Below are positions 40,396 to 51,000 of a stretch of DNA of 64,000 nt, in pieces. The translations under genes and the position numbers were made by a program. The notes under the pieces were generated by a model that was not told where the DNA came from, ran no database searches, and saw nothing but the letters and a program-made list of their open reading frames with translations. The stretch is taken from assembly GCA_963800135.1 (NCBI GenBank), contig CAWCZR010000021.1:1-64000 (forward strand), given 5' to 3'. This DNA is from DASPSM01 sp963800135. Its GTDB lineage: Bacteria > Planctomycetota > Planctomycetia > Planctomycetales > Planctomycetaceae. The stretch's first letter is position 1, and every line of letters starts with the position of its first letter.

Positions 40396-41868
40396 ATGTC
40401 TCTCCTCGACGCCACGGCTTCACAGCTGCTTGACGCCATCGCTGCACGAAAGTCGTCGGCCGTCAGCGTGGCGACCGCGTTTCTCGACCAAATTGCGAAG
40501 CACGACAACCGAATCGGCGCATTCTTGCACCTAGATCGGGAGGGCGCGCTCCGGCAGGCCGCGCAAGTCGACGAAAAGCTCCGCGCCCGACAGCCGCTGG
40601 GCAAGCTCGCCGGGCTGCCGATCGCCATTAAAGACGTCGTTTGCACTCGCGGGCTGCCGACCACCTGTGGCAGCCGCAGCTTGCAGAAGTTTGTGCCCCC
40701 CTACGATGCGGAACTCATTCGCCGCCTTCGCGCGGCCGACGCCGTGCTCCTGGGCAAAACGAACATGGACGAGTTCGCGATGGGCTCGTCCACCGAGAAT
40801 TCGGCCTTTCAGGTCACGCGAAATCCCTGGGACACGGAGCGAACGCCGGGCGGATCGAGCGGCGGATCGGCGGCCGCGGTCGCCGCGGCGATGGCCCCCC
40901 TGGCCATCGGCAGCGACACGGGTGGCTCGATCCGGCAGCCGGCGGCTTTTTGCGGCGTCGTCGGGATGAAGCCAACCTACGGACGCGTGTCGCGTTATGG
41001 ATTGGTGGCGTTCGCCAGTTCGCTCGATCAGTTGGGGCCGTTCGCGTCCGACGTGGCGGGAGCCGCTGCGCTCTTGGAAGCGATCGCCGGTCACGACCCG
41101 CGCGACTCGACGTCGGTCGATCACCCCGTTCCCGACTATCGCCGCACGCTCGAACGCCCGCTTTCGCCGCTCCGCATCGGCCTCGCCTCCGAGCACTTTG
41201 CCGAAGGGCTGGATGCGGAAGTGGCGGCCAGCGTGCGCCGGGCGGCGGACGTCTATCGCTCATTCGGCGCTGAAATCGTCGACGTCACCCTGCCCCACTC
41301 CAAGTATGGCGTGGCCGCGTACTACCTGATCGCTCCGTCCGAGGCGGCCAGCAACCTGGCCCGCTACGACGGCGTGCACTACGGGCACCGGGCCGAAACG
41401 TTCGAGGGCCTGATCGACATGTACGCCACGTCGCGCGGCGAGGCGTTCGGCCCTGAGGTTAAGCGGCGGATCATGCTGGGCAACTACGCCCTCTCGGCCG
41501 GCTACTACGACGCCTATTACCTCAAGGCGCTCAAAGTCCGCCGACTGATTCGCCAGGATTTCGACCGCGCGTTCGAGCAATGCGACGTCTTGCTCTCGCC
41601 CGTCACGCCGACGCCCGCCTTCAAAGTCGGCGAGCTGGTGGACGATCCGCTGGCCATGTATCTCTCGGACATCTACACGCTGAGCGCGAACCTCGCCGGA
41701 CTGCCCGGCATTTCGCTGCCCGGCGGACAGAGTTCCAGCGGCCTGCCAATCGGCATCCAATTGCTCGGCCCCCCCTTCGCAGAAGAAACGCTGCTGCGTG
41801 CCGCGCGGATGTTCGAGCGGGAGACGCCCTGGCACACGAAGCGCCCGTCGCTGCAGGTGGCGTCATGA
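40396..41868 (+). CDS. gatA: Glutamyl-/aspartyl-tRNA amidotransferase subunit A
   Basis: 490 residues from ATG 40396. Amidase-signature enzyme that releases ammonia from glutamine. The Lys-cisSer-Ser triad is in place: Lys79 (LPIAIKDVV), Ser154 (GGSSGGSAAAV) and Ser178 (DTGGSIRQPA), the same numbering as in Staphylococcus GatA. C-terminal blocks LLSPVTPTPAF and NLAGLPGISLPGG complete the fold. The stop overlaps the gatB start (ATGA). Frame intact. Confidence 0.97.
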   Translation: MSLLDATASQLLDAIAARKSSAVSVATAFLDQIAKHDNRIGAFLHLDREGALRQAAQVDEKLRARQPLGKLAGLPIAIKDVVCTRGLPTTCGSRSLQKFVPPYDAELIRRLRAADAVLLGKTNMDEFAMGSSTENSAFQVTRNPWDTERTPGGSSGGSAAAVAAAMAPLAIGSDTGGSIRQPAAFCGVVGMKPTYGRVSRYGLVAFASSLDQLGPFASDVAGAAALLEAIAGHDPRDSTSVDHPVPDYRRTLERPLSPLRIGLASEHFAEGLDAEVAASVRRAADVYRSFGAEIVDVTLPHSKYGVAAYYLIAPSEAASNLARYDGVHYGHRAETFEGLIDMYATSRGEAFGPEVKRRIMLGNYALSAGYYDAYYLKALKVRRLIRQDFDRAFEQCDVLLSPVTPTPAFKVGELVDDPLAMYLSDIYTLSANLAGLPGISLPGGQSSSGLPIGIQLLGPPFAEETLLRAARMFERETPWHTKRPSLQVAS

Positions 41869-43386
41869 GCGACGTTAAAAACCCCAACACGGCCGCGAAC
41901 TATACGACAGTGGTCGGTCTCGAAGTCCACGTGCAGCTGTTGACTCGCACAAAACTGTTCTGCGGCTGCGTCAACAAGTTCAACCCCACACAGCCGAACG
42001 TGCAGACCTGCCCGGTCTGCCTCGGCATGCCCGGCAGCCTGCCGGTGATGAATCGCCACGCCTTCGAGCTGGCGCTCAAGACGGGGCTGGCCCTCAACTG
42101 CCACATCCCGCCGCTCACCAAGTGGGACCGCAAGCAGTACTACTATCCCGACTTGCCCAAGGGCTATCAGATCAGCCAGTACGATCTGCCGTTCAGCTCC
42201 GACGGCTGGCTGGAGATCGCCGACCCCAAAGCCGCCCGAGACGCGGCGGATCGGCATCATCCGCGCCCATCTGGAAGAAGACGCCGGCAAAAACTTGCAC
42301 GACGAGACGGGCCGCGGTGGCGAGAGCCTGATCGATCTCAACCGCGCGGGAACGCCGCTGCTGGAAATCGTCACCAAGCCCGACATTCGCTCCGCGGCCG
42401 AGGCGCACGCCTATCTCGACGAGCTGAAACTCTGCTCACCTATCTCGAGGTCTCCGACTGCAACATGCAGGAGGGGAGCCTGCCGCTGCGACGCGAACGT
42501 GAACCTGCACATCACCGCCGATGGCGGCACGGTCGCCACGCCGATCGTCGAGATCAAGAACCTCAACAGTTTTCGCGGCGTCGAGCAGGCGATCGAGTAC
42601 GAAGCCCAGCGGCAGTTCGACGTCTGGAAGGAAACGGGCAAAAAGTTCGGCGAAGTGGCCAAAGAAACGCGCGGCTGGGACGCCGACCGGGGCGTCACGT
42701 TTGGCCAGCGCGGCAAGGAGGAAGCCTCGGACTATCGCTACTTCCCCGATCCCGATCTCGTCCCCGTCACCATCGCGGACAACTGGCGCGAACAAATTCG
42801 CGCGGGCCTGAGCGAATTCCCCGCGGCCAAACGCCACCGCTTCGAGACCGCGCATCACCTCTCGCATTACGACGCGTCGGTGATCGTCGCCCAGGGCCGC
42901 ACGTTCGCCGACTACTTCGAGCGCGTGGTCGCAGCTTGCGGCGACGCCAAGCAAGCAGCCAACTGGGTCACGCAGGACGTGCTTCGCGAAATGAAGGAGC
43001 GGCAACTCGCCATCGAGACCTTCCCGCTCTCGGCCGACGTCCTGGGAACGCTTTTGCAGCGAATCGTCAGCCGCAAAATCACAGTCAACAGCGGCCGCAT
43101 CGTCTTCGCGGCCCTGCTCGAGCAATCGGCGACAGGAAAAACGCTCGCCGTCGACAGCGTCGACACGATCATCGCCGAAAAATCACTGGCCATCACGTCG
43201 GGAGCCGACGAGTTAACGCCAATCATCGACGCGGTGCTGGCAGCCAACGCCAAGATCGTCGCCGACGTCAAAGGCGGCAAGCAACAGGCAGTCGGGGCAC
43301 TGATCGGGCAGGTAATGAAGCAGACCAAAGGAGCCGATCCGCAAGTCGTCCGCGAGCTGCTGCAACAGCGGATCGCGGCGCTCTGA
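41865..43386 (+). pseudogene. gatB: Glutamyl-/aspartyl-tRNA amidotransferase subunit B, three frame slips
   Basis: Transamidase subunit that activates Glu-/Asp-tRNA. It begins NYTTVVGLEVHVQLLTRTKLFCGC and has the Zn-site Cys in CVNKFNP...QTCPVCLGMPG and KWDRKQYYYPDLPKGYQISQYD. The frame slips near 42240 (should read IGIIRAHLEEDAGK), again near 42430 and back near 42485; between the last two the correct LLTYLEVSDCNMQEGS is in the first frame. Then NLHITADGG through the YqeY-like tail to LLQQRIAAL is clean. GatCAB is essential where GlnRS or AsnRS is missing, so these slips are most probably sequence errors. Confidence 0.93.
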
Positions 43387-43391
43387 GCGTA

Positions 43392-43445
43392 CGAATCCAC
43401 CGCAGACCCGCCTGGCGAGCGTCGAATGTCAGCCCGACGGTTCTC
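43392..43445. repeat. REP-like repeat copy, left of the phytanoyl-dioxygenase gene
   Basis: ATCCACCGCAGACCCGCC followed by GGCGAGC...TCAGCCCGACGGTTCT. It aligns over about 52 bp with 44299-44352 and shares its ends with the palindromic element at 32961-33135. Confidence 0.6.
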
Positions 43446-43468
43446 AATTCGGCAGGGCGAGAGCGTCG

Positions 43469-44239
43469 ATGACGAATGCTGTTCTCGAAATCCAGCGAAC
43501 CGAGTATGCCGCGCGGTTTCGCGCCGACGGCGTTGCCGTCTTTCCGCAGCTGCTTGCCGACGCCGAGGTCGAACGCTTAGGGCGAGCGATCGAAGCCATC
43601 CCCGATTGCGATGCCGTTCGGCGAAAACGCAACGTGTACGGCGTCCGCAATCTGCTGGATCTTTCTCCCGACGTCCGCCGATTGGCCGCGCTGCCCGAAG
43701 TCCGCCAGCTCGTGACGCCGATCATCGGCGAAGCGGCCTTCGCGGCGCGGGCGATCTTCTTCGACAAAGTGCCGGGAGCCAACTGGGCGCTCGGTTGGCA
43801 TCAGGACAGTGTGATCGCCGTCGCCGAGCAGCGGGACGTGCCCGGATTCTTGGCGTGGGGTCAGAAGGCGGGCGTCTGGCAGGTGCAGCCGCCTCCCGAG
43901 ATTCTCGCCGCGATGGTGACCGTCCGCATTCACTTGGACGACTGCGGCCCGGACAACGGGCCGTTGCGGGTGATCCCCGGCTCCCATCGCCACGGTTGGT
44001 TGGATAACGAGATCAGCCGCTGGAAAGAAACGGTCGAGCCGGTAACGTGCCTCGCGCGGGCCGGCGGGGCGGTCGTGATGTGCCCGCTCATCCTCCACGC
44101 TTCCTCGAAGGCCGTCTCGCCCAACCATCGCCGCGTGATTCACATCGAGTACGCAAGCGAAGAACTGCCATGCAGTCTGCAGTGGCACCGGCGCATCAGT
44201 GGCGAGCCGGTGAGCGCGGCTTGGGCGACTCCACTCTAA
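43469..44239 (+). CDS. Phytanoyl-CoA dioxygenase (PhyH) family protein
   Basis: 256 residues. Non-haem Fe(II)/2-oxoglutarate oxygenase fold. The iron ligands are visible: HxD in LGWHQDSVIA and the distal His in MCPLILHASSKA; the 2-oxoglutarate Arg is probably in NHRRVIHIEYA. GPLRVIPGSHRHGWL is the family's central block. Substrates of bacterial PhyH proteins are diverse, so none is proposed. It is 83 bp behind gatB and flanked on both sides by REP-like repeats, so is probably a separate unit. Confidence 0.88.
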   Translation: MTNAVLEIQRTEYAARFRADGVAVFPQLLADAEVERLGRAIEAIPDCDAVRRKRNVYGVRNLLDLSPDVRRLAALPEVRQLVTPIIGEAAFAARAIFFDKVPGANWALGWHQDSVIAVAEQRDVPGFLAWGQKAGVWQVQPPPEILAAMVTVRIHLDDCGPDNGPLRVIPGSHRHGWLDNEISRWKETVEPVTCLARAGGAVVMCPLILHASSKAVSPNHRRVIHIEYASEELPCSLQWHRRISGEPVSAAWATPL

Positions 44240-44247
44240 GAAGAGAA

Positions 44248-44352
44248 GCACCCGCCAGCTCACGCAGGCGGCTCGCCGGTGTCACACTCGAACCGGCCGC
44301 ATCCACCGCGAAACAGCCCGGCGAGCGTCGGGCGTCAGCCCGATGGTGCTTT
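44248..44352. repeat. REP-like inverted pair behind the phytanoyl-dioxygenase gene
   Basis: The complement of 44248-44280 (CCGGCGAGCCGCC...GGCGGGTGCTT) and the copy at 44318-44352 (CCGGCGAGC...TCAGCCCGATGGTGCTT) face each other, forming an imperfect REPIN-like doublet between converging genes. Same family as 32961-33135. Confidence 0.6.
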
Positions 44353-44412
44353 GTTCTGTTGTTCTACGCGCATTCGCCGCGAGCTCGTTAAAGAAAATCA
44401 GAACCGACCGAC

Positions 44413-46641
44413 TTACACCGGCCGCTCGCTTTGGACGCGACGCGTGGTCAGGAGGATAAGCGCGGCACCGACCGCCGTGCCGATCGTCGCGGTGACCAGC
44501 CAGCTGGTCGGTAGGCCGGCCGATTGGATGTCGGTGGTTTCGTTGAGGCCCCAGCCCCAATCGATCAGCTGCTTTTGAAAGTGGGCGGCGACGAGCAGTA
44601 GCGAATTGTGGATCGCGTGCAGCAGCATGCCGGGTAGCGCGCTGCCGCAGCGGACGCAGAGCCAGCCGAGCGCCAGACCCAGGGCCGTGCTCGGGATCAG
44701 CCGCTCGAAGTGCAGACGGTCGGTCGCCACGAGGTGGAACAGGCCGAAGAGAATGCTTGAGAGCAGCACGGCCCGCGTCGCCGACATCGAGTTGCGTAAG
44801 GCCGACAACAGATAGCCGCGGAAGAAAAACTCCTCGCACACCGCCGGCACCACGCCCAACGTCACGACGAGAAGCGCGGGCGAAACGTGTTGAATCTGGC
44901 CCAACAGCTCTTTGGCGGCCGCCATCGTTCGCGGGTCGAATTCGATCACTTCATATTGGCTCAGCCACACCAGGATTTCGTGGGCGAAGGGCCAAAGCGA
45001 AACGCCCAGCACGACGGCGCCAACGAACGCCCCCACGGGCGCCGGCCCCAAGCGAAAGCCGCTCGTCAGGTCGACGCGGTTGAGCACGGCCAGGGCCAGC
45101 GGGATTTGCAGGAAGACCAGAATTGTCACGAGCGCGGCCAAGAGCAGCCGTCCGTCGAGCCCGACCAGCGTCGAGCGGCTCAGCAGATTCGAAGCGAGGA
45201 AGAACGTCGGAAAGATGATCGCCAGGCACAAGAGGCCGCTCGTCGGCGTCGGTGCGGCCGACACCCGTCGTGGTCGGCGGAACAGATCGGACCAGGTGCC
45301 GTGGCTGCCGTACAAAATGGCGTCCGTCCCAAAAATTCGCGCGGCGACACCAATCGCCGCCAGCGCGAAGAGCCCCGTGGACGTCACCACCCACAGCGCA
45401 GTGGCCGGTTCGGCCGTGTGCTGTAACAGGTCGCGGGCTAAGAGCACGATGTTGACGAGCGGCGTTACGGCCAGCGGTCCCTGCAGCTTGAGTCCCGGAA
45501 TCATCGACAGCATGCCCGGCGCGATCGACGCCAGCATCAGCGGAATCAGGTACGCCTGGGCCTCCTTGAAGCTGCGGGCAAAGCTCGTCACCGCCAAGAG
45601 CACGGCCGAGAAAAACGCCGCGAACAGCACGAGCAGCGCCGTGATCTCCAGCAGCTCTTCGAACGAGATGCCCTTGCGGCCGAAGAGCAGCGGCGTGAGG
45701 CCGATGCTGGCGATGGTGACCATCATCGCCGCCAGGTTGATGATGGCCGTCAAGAGGGCGACGATCACCACCGTCAGGTATTTGCCCAACAGGAGCTGCA
45801 TCCGCGGCACCGGTGCGGCCACCAACATCTCGAGCGTGCCCCGCTCCCGCTCGCCGGCCGTGAGATCGATCGCCGGATAGACGGCTCCGGTGATCGTCAT
45901 CAAAATCAGAATCAGCGGGACGAGGGCGGAGAGCGAGTGCGAGGCCGAGGCGCTGGCAGACTCGCCCCCCGATTCGATCGGCACCGCCAGCACTTGCACG
46001 GGACTCAACCGATTCGTGGCGCCGCTCTCCCGCAACCGCCGCTCGACGCTGTGCAGATTCACCGCGGCCAGGCAGCGATCGGCCCAGTGGTAGGCATCAC
46101 GGCTGGCCGACGACTGCGGATCGTAGATCAGCTCGCAGTCGACGGCCCGCTCCCCTTTCTTGTTCTTGCGATCGCCCGCGGAACCCAGCGCCAGCTTGTG
46201 AATCCGCACGCCGACGTCGACGCGGCCGTCCGCTACCGATTGCTGCACATCATTGACGACCTCGTAATTGAGCGGTATCGCCGGCCGCTTGGAATTTGGC
46301 GACAAGGTGGTGCGGTCCTGCGTCTGCGGACCCAGGATCTCGCTGCCCCGCAGCAGGTATTGGCCGAACTCCTGGGCCTCCGCGTCGCTGACGAAGCCGA
46401 GCACAGGATCGCTGTGGCCCGCAACCGTCTTCATGCTCGACATTAAGAATCGCTCGAAGGCGACGCTCAACAGCGGATAGACGAGCAGCGGCATCAGGAT
46501 CAGCGTGGCGATCGTCCGCCGATCGCGAAGCGTCTCCCGCAGCTCTTTGAGCATCAACCTTAGAAAGAGCGGCGACTGCCGCCGCGGCGGGCGCGGAGCA
46601 TTCGCTGTTGCTGAGTTTCCGGTGGCATCGGGACCGCTCAT
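44413..46641 (-). CDS. ABC-2/NatB-type permease fused to a CPBP (Abi) intramembrane protease
   Basis: 742 residues. Residues about 25-440 form an ABC-2 (NatB-like) exporter subunit: ELRETLRDRRTIATLILMPLLVYPLL, a large extracytoplasmic loop, ERERGTLEMLVAAPVPRMQLLLGKYLTVVIVA and several further helices. Residues about 470-740 are a CPBP/Abi domain with the glutamic metalloprotease motifs EEFFFRG, FGLFHL and HAIHNS. The fused gene overlaps its ATPase partner by 4 bp. Exporter with built-in protease suggests processing and export of a peptide or Na+ extrusion with quality control; both are inferences. Confidence 0.88.
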   Translation of the reverse strand: MSGPDATGNSATANAPRPPRRQSPLFLRLMLKELRETLRDRRTIATLILMPLLVYPLLSVAFERFLMSSMKTVAGHSDPVLGFVSDAEAQEFGQYLLRGSEILGPQTQDRTTLSPNSKRPAIPLNYEVVNDVQQSVADGRVDVGVRIHKLALGSAGDRKNKKGERAVDCELIYDPQSSASRDAYHWADRCLAAVNLHSVERRLRESGATNRLSPVQVLAVPIESGGESASASASHSLSALVPLILILMTITGAVYPAIDLTAGERERGTLEMLVAAPVPRMQLLLGKYLTVVIVALLTAIINLAAMMVTIASIGLTPLLFGRKGISFEELLEITALLVLFAAFFSAVLLAVTSFARSFKEAQAYLIPLMLASIAPGMLSMIPGLKLQGPLAVTPLVNIVLLARDLLQHTAEPATALWVVTSTGLFALAAIGVAARIFGTDAILYGSHGTWSDLFRRPRRVSAAPTPTSGLLCLAIIFPTFFLASNLLSRSTLVGLDGRLLLAALVTILVFLQIPLALAVLNRVDLTSGFRLGPAPVGAFVGAVVLGVSLWPFAHEILVWLSQYEVIEFDPRTMAAAKELLGQIQHVSPALLVVTLGVVPAVCEEFFFRGYLLSALRNSMSATRAVLLSSILFGLFHLVATDRLHFERLIPSTALGLALGWLCVRCGSALPGMLLHAIHNSLLLVAAHFQKQLIDWGWGLNETTDIQSAGLPTSWLVTATIGTAVGAALILLTTRRVQSERPV

Positions 46642-47477
46642 GAGGACGAACCTTCCGCGGTCCGGGTGTCAGCGCTCGGATTTGTTCCCGCCGTGGCGCC
46701 GCCGGTCGAAGAGCCCGTCAAGGTCGGCGACAGGCCGGCCCCCTGCCGATGGCCCGTCATCTCCATGAACATTTCGACGATCGTGTCGCGGCCGCTCTTT
46801 TGCCGCAATTCTTCGAGCGTCCCTTCGAGTACGAAGCGGCCCCGATGCATCAGTCCGAAGCGGTCGCACAGGCGCTGGGCTTCGTCGAGCCGGTGCGTCG
46901 TCACGATTACCGCTCGTCCCTCTCGCCGCAGCTGCGAAATGTAGTCGAAGATCGCCTGGCTGCCGAAAACGTCCAGCCCGCGCGTCGGCTCGTCCAGCAG
47001 CATGATGGGCGGATCGTGAATTAGCGCCCGCGCCAGATGCACGCGCTGTCGCTGCCCGGTGCTCAACGTCGCACAGCGCTGATCGAGGAACGGCCCCAGA
47101 TCCATTAAAGGCGTCAATTCAGCTAAGCGCGACTCGGCCCGCTCCCGCGACATTCCATACAAGTCCGCAAAGAACAAAAGCAGCTCGCGGGCCGACAGCC
47201 ACTGGTAGAGCCCAGCGCTCGTGGAAACGAGGCCGACGCGGCGCTTCACTTCTTCCGGCGCCTCCGACGATCGCAGCCCTTCGACTTCGGCGTAGCCGCT
47301 CGTCGGATTGAGCAGTCCGAGGATCATGCGGACGGTGGTGGTCTTCCCCGCGCCGTTGGGCCCCAACAGTCCATAGACCTCGCCCGCACGCACGCAAAAG
47401 GTCAGATGATCGACAGCAACCAGTTCCTCCTGGTTGTTCGTGACAAAGACCTTTGTCAGTTCATGGACCGAGATCAT
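46638..47477 (-). CDS. ABC transporter ATP-binding protein (NatA-like)
   Basis: 279 residues. Walker A GLLGPNGAGKTTTVRM, Q loop with VGLVSTSAGLYQWLSARE, signature LSTGQRQRVHLARAL, Walker B PIMLLDEPTRGLDV, H switch VIVTTHRLDEAQ. Drives the fused permease encoded by the overlapping downstream gene. A 30-residue Ser/Thr/Gly-rich tail beyond EMFMEMTGH is not part of the ATPase fold. Confidence 0.93.
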   Translation of the reverse strand: MISVHELTKVFVTNNQEELVAVDHLTFCVRAGEVYGLLGPNGAGKTTTVRMILGLLNPTSGYAEVEGLRSSEAPEEVKRRVGLVSTSAGLYQWLSARELLLFFADLYGMSRERAESRLAELTPLMDLGPFLDQRCATLSTGQRQRVHLARALIHDPPIMLLDEPTRGLDVFGSQAIFDYISQLRREGRAVIVTTHRLDEAQRLCDRFGLMHRGRFVLEGTLEELRQKSGRDTIVEMFMEMTGHRQGAGLSPTLTGSSTGGATAGTNPSADTRTAEGSSS

Positions 47478-48029
47478 GGCATCTCAAAATGGGCCGCCGA
47501 CGAATTCCATCATCTCGTAGCCGCCCCCAAAACGGGGCCTGCGAGCGCCACGGAAGGGGCATTTGGAGCATCAAGGGAATGGTACGGCGACCCATTTTTC
47601 GTGGCTTGCGCAGGCCTCCGCACGAGTTCACATCCAGTTCACAATTTCTTGATGCAGTAAGTCCAAAGAGCCACTAGGGATTGGGGTCGCGGAGCGGTTT
47701 CCGGTCAAAGTTTTCAGAAATCGGCGGCTTGACTTTTAGGGCCGGAGTTTTATAGTGGCCAGCCGCTCAACTCACAACATCTTGCGTATAATTGATTGGA
47801 TTCCCCAATAAATAGTGGTTCTGAGGAGGTGAAAACCACGAAAGAAAGTTAGTGGACTTTTGTATCCATTCGGCTATTCTGGAACGCGAACTGAATTGCC
47901 GAGTGGCTAGGCCGTCCGCCTGATCGTGGCCCAGCCCTTCCGTCAGGCGACCGCCGAATTCGGTTAAGAACGGCCCGGCTAATCAACGCATCGGGAACTC
48001 ATCCAGGAAATCCTAGACCAGGAGTGTGC
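47478..48029. other. Divergent control region upstream of nrdJ
   Basis: 552 bp with no gene. Holds the nrdJ promoter candidate listed separately and a leader of about 265 nt. I looked for the cobalamin-riboswitch B12 box (GCCACTG-like) because nrdJ is B12-dependent and found no match. Confidence 0.45.
47729..47756 (+). promoter_or_regulatory. Sigma-70-type promoter candidate for nrdJ
   Basis: TTGACT (47729-47734) and TATAGT (47751-47756) separated by 16 bp, about 270 bp before the nrdJ start. Both boxes match consensus well in a GC-rich background. Confidence 0.5.
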
Positions 48030-51000
48030 ATGATGCACGAAGCAAAGGGAATTGTGCAGGATCGCCTTTCACGTGGTCACGCCGGCAATAATTCTGGCAG
48101 CACCTTGAACAGCAGCGGCTTGAACAGCAACAGTTTGAATAGCAACAGCGCGAATCGGCAACGCAATGACGGCAGCACGGCCATGAAAGTGCCTGCTCAA
48201 TTCTGTCCGGTCGATCAGGACCCCTTCGACACCGTCTCCTGGGACAATCGGACCGCCCAGATCAAGGACGAATCGGGCGACGTCCTCTTCGAGCAGACCG
48301 ACTGCGAAATCCCCGAGTCGTGGAGCGCCCTGGCGACCAACGTCGTCGTCAGTAAATATTTTTACGGCGAACCCGGCACGGCCGAACGCGAACAGAGCGC
48401 ACGCCAACTGATCCACCGCGTCGCTCGCACGATTGCCGACTGGGGCACCGGCGATGGCTACTTCGCCACTCGCGAAGACGGCGAGAATTTCTACCGCGAC
48501 CTCTCCTGGCTCTGCCTCCATCAGTACGGCTCGTTCAACTCGCCCGTTTGGTTCAACGTCGGCCTGTACCACGAGTACGGCATCAAGGGCTCGCGCGGCA
48601 ATTATTACTGGGACGTGAAGCAGGGCAAAATCGACCGCCCCGCGACGCCCTACGAGTACCCGCAAGCGTCCGCCTGCTTCATTCAGTCGGTCGAAGACAA
48701 CATGGAAGACATCATGCGTCTCGCCACCAGCGAGGCCATGCTGTTCAAGTACGGCTCGGGCACCGGCACGGATCTCTCCACCATCCGCAGCGCCCGCGAA
48801 AAGCTAAGCGGCGGCGGCATTCCCTCTGGCCCCCTCTCCTTCATGCGGGTCTACGACCAGATCGCGGCCGTCGTGAAGTCGGGCGGCAAGACCCGTCGCG
48901 CGGCCAAGATGCAGAGCCTGAAGGACTGGCATCCGGACGTCCTCGAGTTCATCCAGGCCAAACGCAAAGAAGAGAGAAAGGCCCGCACACTCATCGAGAG
49001 CGGCGAGTACGACTCCAACTTCAACGGCGAGGCCTACAGCTCGATCATGTTCCAGAACGCGAACCTCTCCGTTCGCGTCTCTGACGAGTTCATGAATGCG
49101 GCCGTCGACGGCAAGAAGTGGAAGACCCACTGGGTCACCGATCCCAAGCACGCCGGCCCCGAGCACGACGCCAAGTACCTCCTGCGGCAAATCGCCGACG
49201 GCACCTGGTATTGCGGCGATCCGGGCGTGCAGTACGAGACGACCATCAATCGCTGGCACACGTGCTCGAACACGGGGCCGATCAACGCGTCGAACCCCTG
49301 CTCCGAGTACATGTTCCTCGACGACACGGCCTGCAACCTATCGAGCCTCAACCTCAAGAAGTTCCAGGAAGCGGACGGCCGCTTGAATGTCGAGCGGTTC
49401 CGCGCGGCGGCCGCTATCTTCATCACCGCCCAGGAAATTCTCGTCGATCACGCCAGCTATCCGACGCCGGCGATTGCCGAGAATAGCCATCGCTTCCGCC
49501 CGCTCGGCCTGGGTTATGCCAACCTGGGCAGCCTGCTGATGTCGATGGGCATTCCCTACGACAGCGACGAAGGTCGCGGTATCGCCGGGTCGCTCACGGC
49601 CCTCTTGAACGGCCAGGGCTTCCTCACGTCGAGCCGCATCTCCGCCCACCTGGGCCCGTTTGCCGGCTACGACGAGAACGAGCGGCCCATGCTTCGCGTG
49701 ATGCAGATGCATCGCGACGCCGTCGATGAAATCGATCCGTCGTGTCCGGAGTACTTGTCGGAAGCGGCCCGTGAAGTCTGGGACGAGTGCCTGGCCAGCG
49801 GCCGCCGTCACGGCTATCGCAACGCCCAGGCGACGGTTCTCGCCCCCACCGGCACGATCGCCTTCATGATGGATTGCGACACGACAGGCATCGAGCCCGA
49901 CATCGCCCTCGTGAAGTACAAGCAGCTAGCCGGCGGCGGCATGATGAAAATCATCAACCGCACGGTGCCCAAGTCGCTGACGACTCTGGGTTACGAACCG
50001 GCCGAGATCGAGGCCATCGTCAAGTACATCAACGAGCACGACACGATCGAGGGCGCCCCCGAGCTCCGCGACGAGCACCTGGCCGTCTTCGACTGTGCGT
50101 TCAAGCCGAAGAACGGCAAGCGGTCGATCGCCTGGCAGGCGCACGTCAAGATGATGGCGGCGGCCCAGCCGTTCCTCTCAGGTGCGATCTCCAAGACGGT
50201 CAACATGCCCGAGGAGTCGACCGTCGAGGACATCGAAAGCGCCTACCTCGAAGGTTGGCGGCTCGGCCTCAAGGCGCTGGCCATCTATCGCGACGGCTCA
50301 AAAAAGAGCCAGCCCCTCAACACCAGCAAGGGAACCGACACCAAGAAAGGCGGGGCCTTCCAGCCGACGCGCCGCCGTCTGCCGGCCACCCGCCAATCGC
50401 TGACGCACAAGTTCTCCGTCGGCGGACACGAGGGCTACATCACCGTCGGCCTGTTCGAGGATGGCGCGCCCGGCGAACTGTTCATCACCATGGCCAAGGA
50501 AGGCAGCACCATCGGCGGCCTGATGGACACCATCGGCACCGAAACCTCGCTCGGCCTGCAATACGGCGTGCCTCTGCGGGTGTTTGTCGACAAGTTCTCC
50601 CACACGCGGTTCGAGCCGTCCGGCTGGACGAACAACCAGGAGATCCCGCACGCCAAGAGCGTGGTCGACTACATCTTCCGCTGGCTCGGCATCCAATTCA
50701 TCCCCGGCTACCGCGAAGCCAACACGCCGAAACGCGAACCGGAGGCCGGAGCGGAATCCAAGTCGGACCCTAAGAACGGCCCGGTGGCAGGAGCCGCCGG
50801 TGCCGCAGCCAAGAACGGGACGAACAAACCCGAAACGACGCCGAGCGCCGTCGCGGGCGCGATCAAGTCACTCGTCGCCCCACACACCAACGGCAACGGC
50901 TCAAACGGCCACGCCGCGAACGGAAACGGAAAGCATCACTCTGCCCCGAGCCTGGACGAATCCGTCCTTGACGGCCCGGCCATTCGCAGCCAACAGTTCG

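Noticed and set aside
47757..48029. Cobalamin riboswitch before the B12-dependent nrdJ
   Set aside because: No B12-box consensus or matching helices were seen in the leader.
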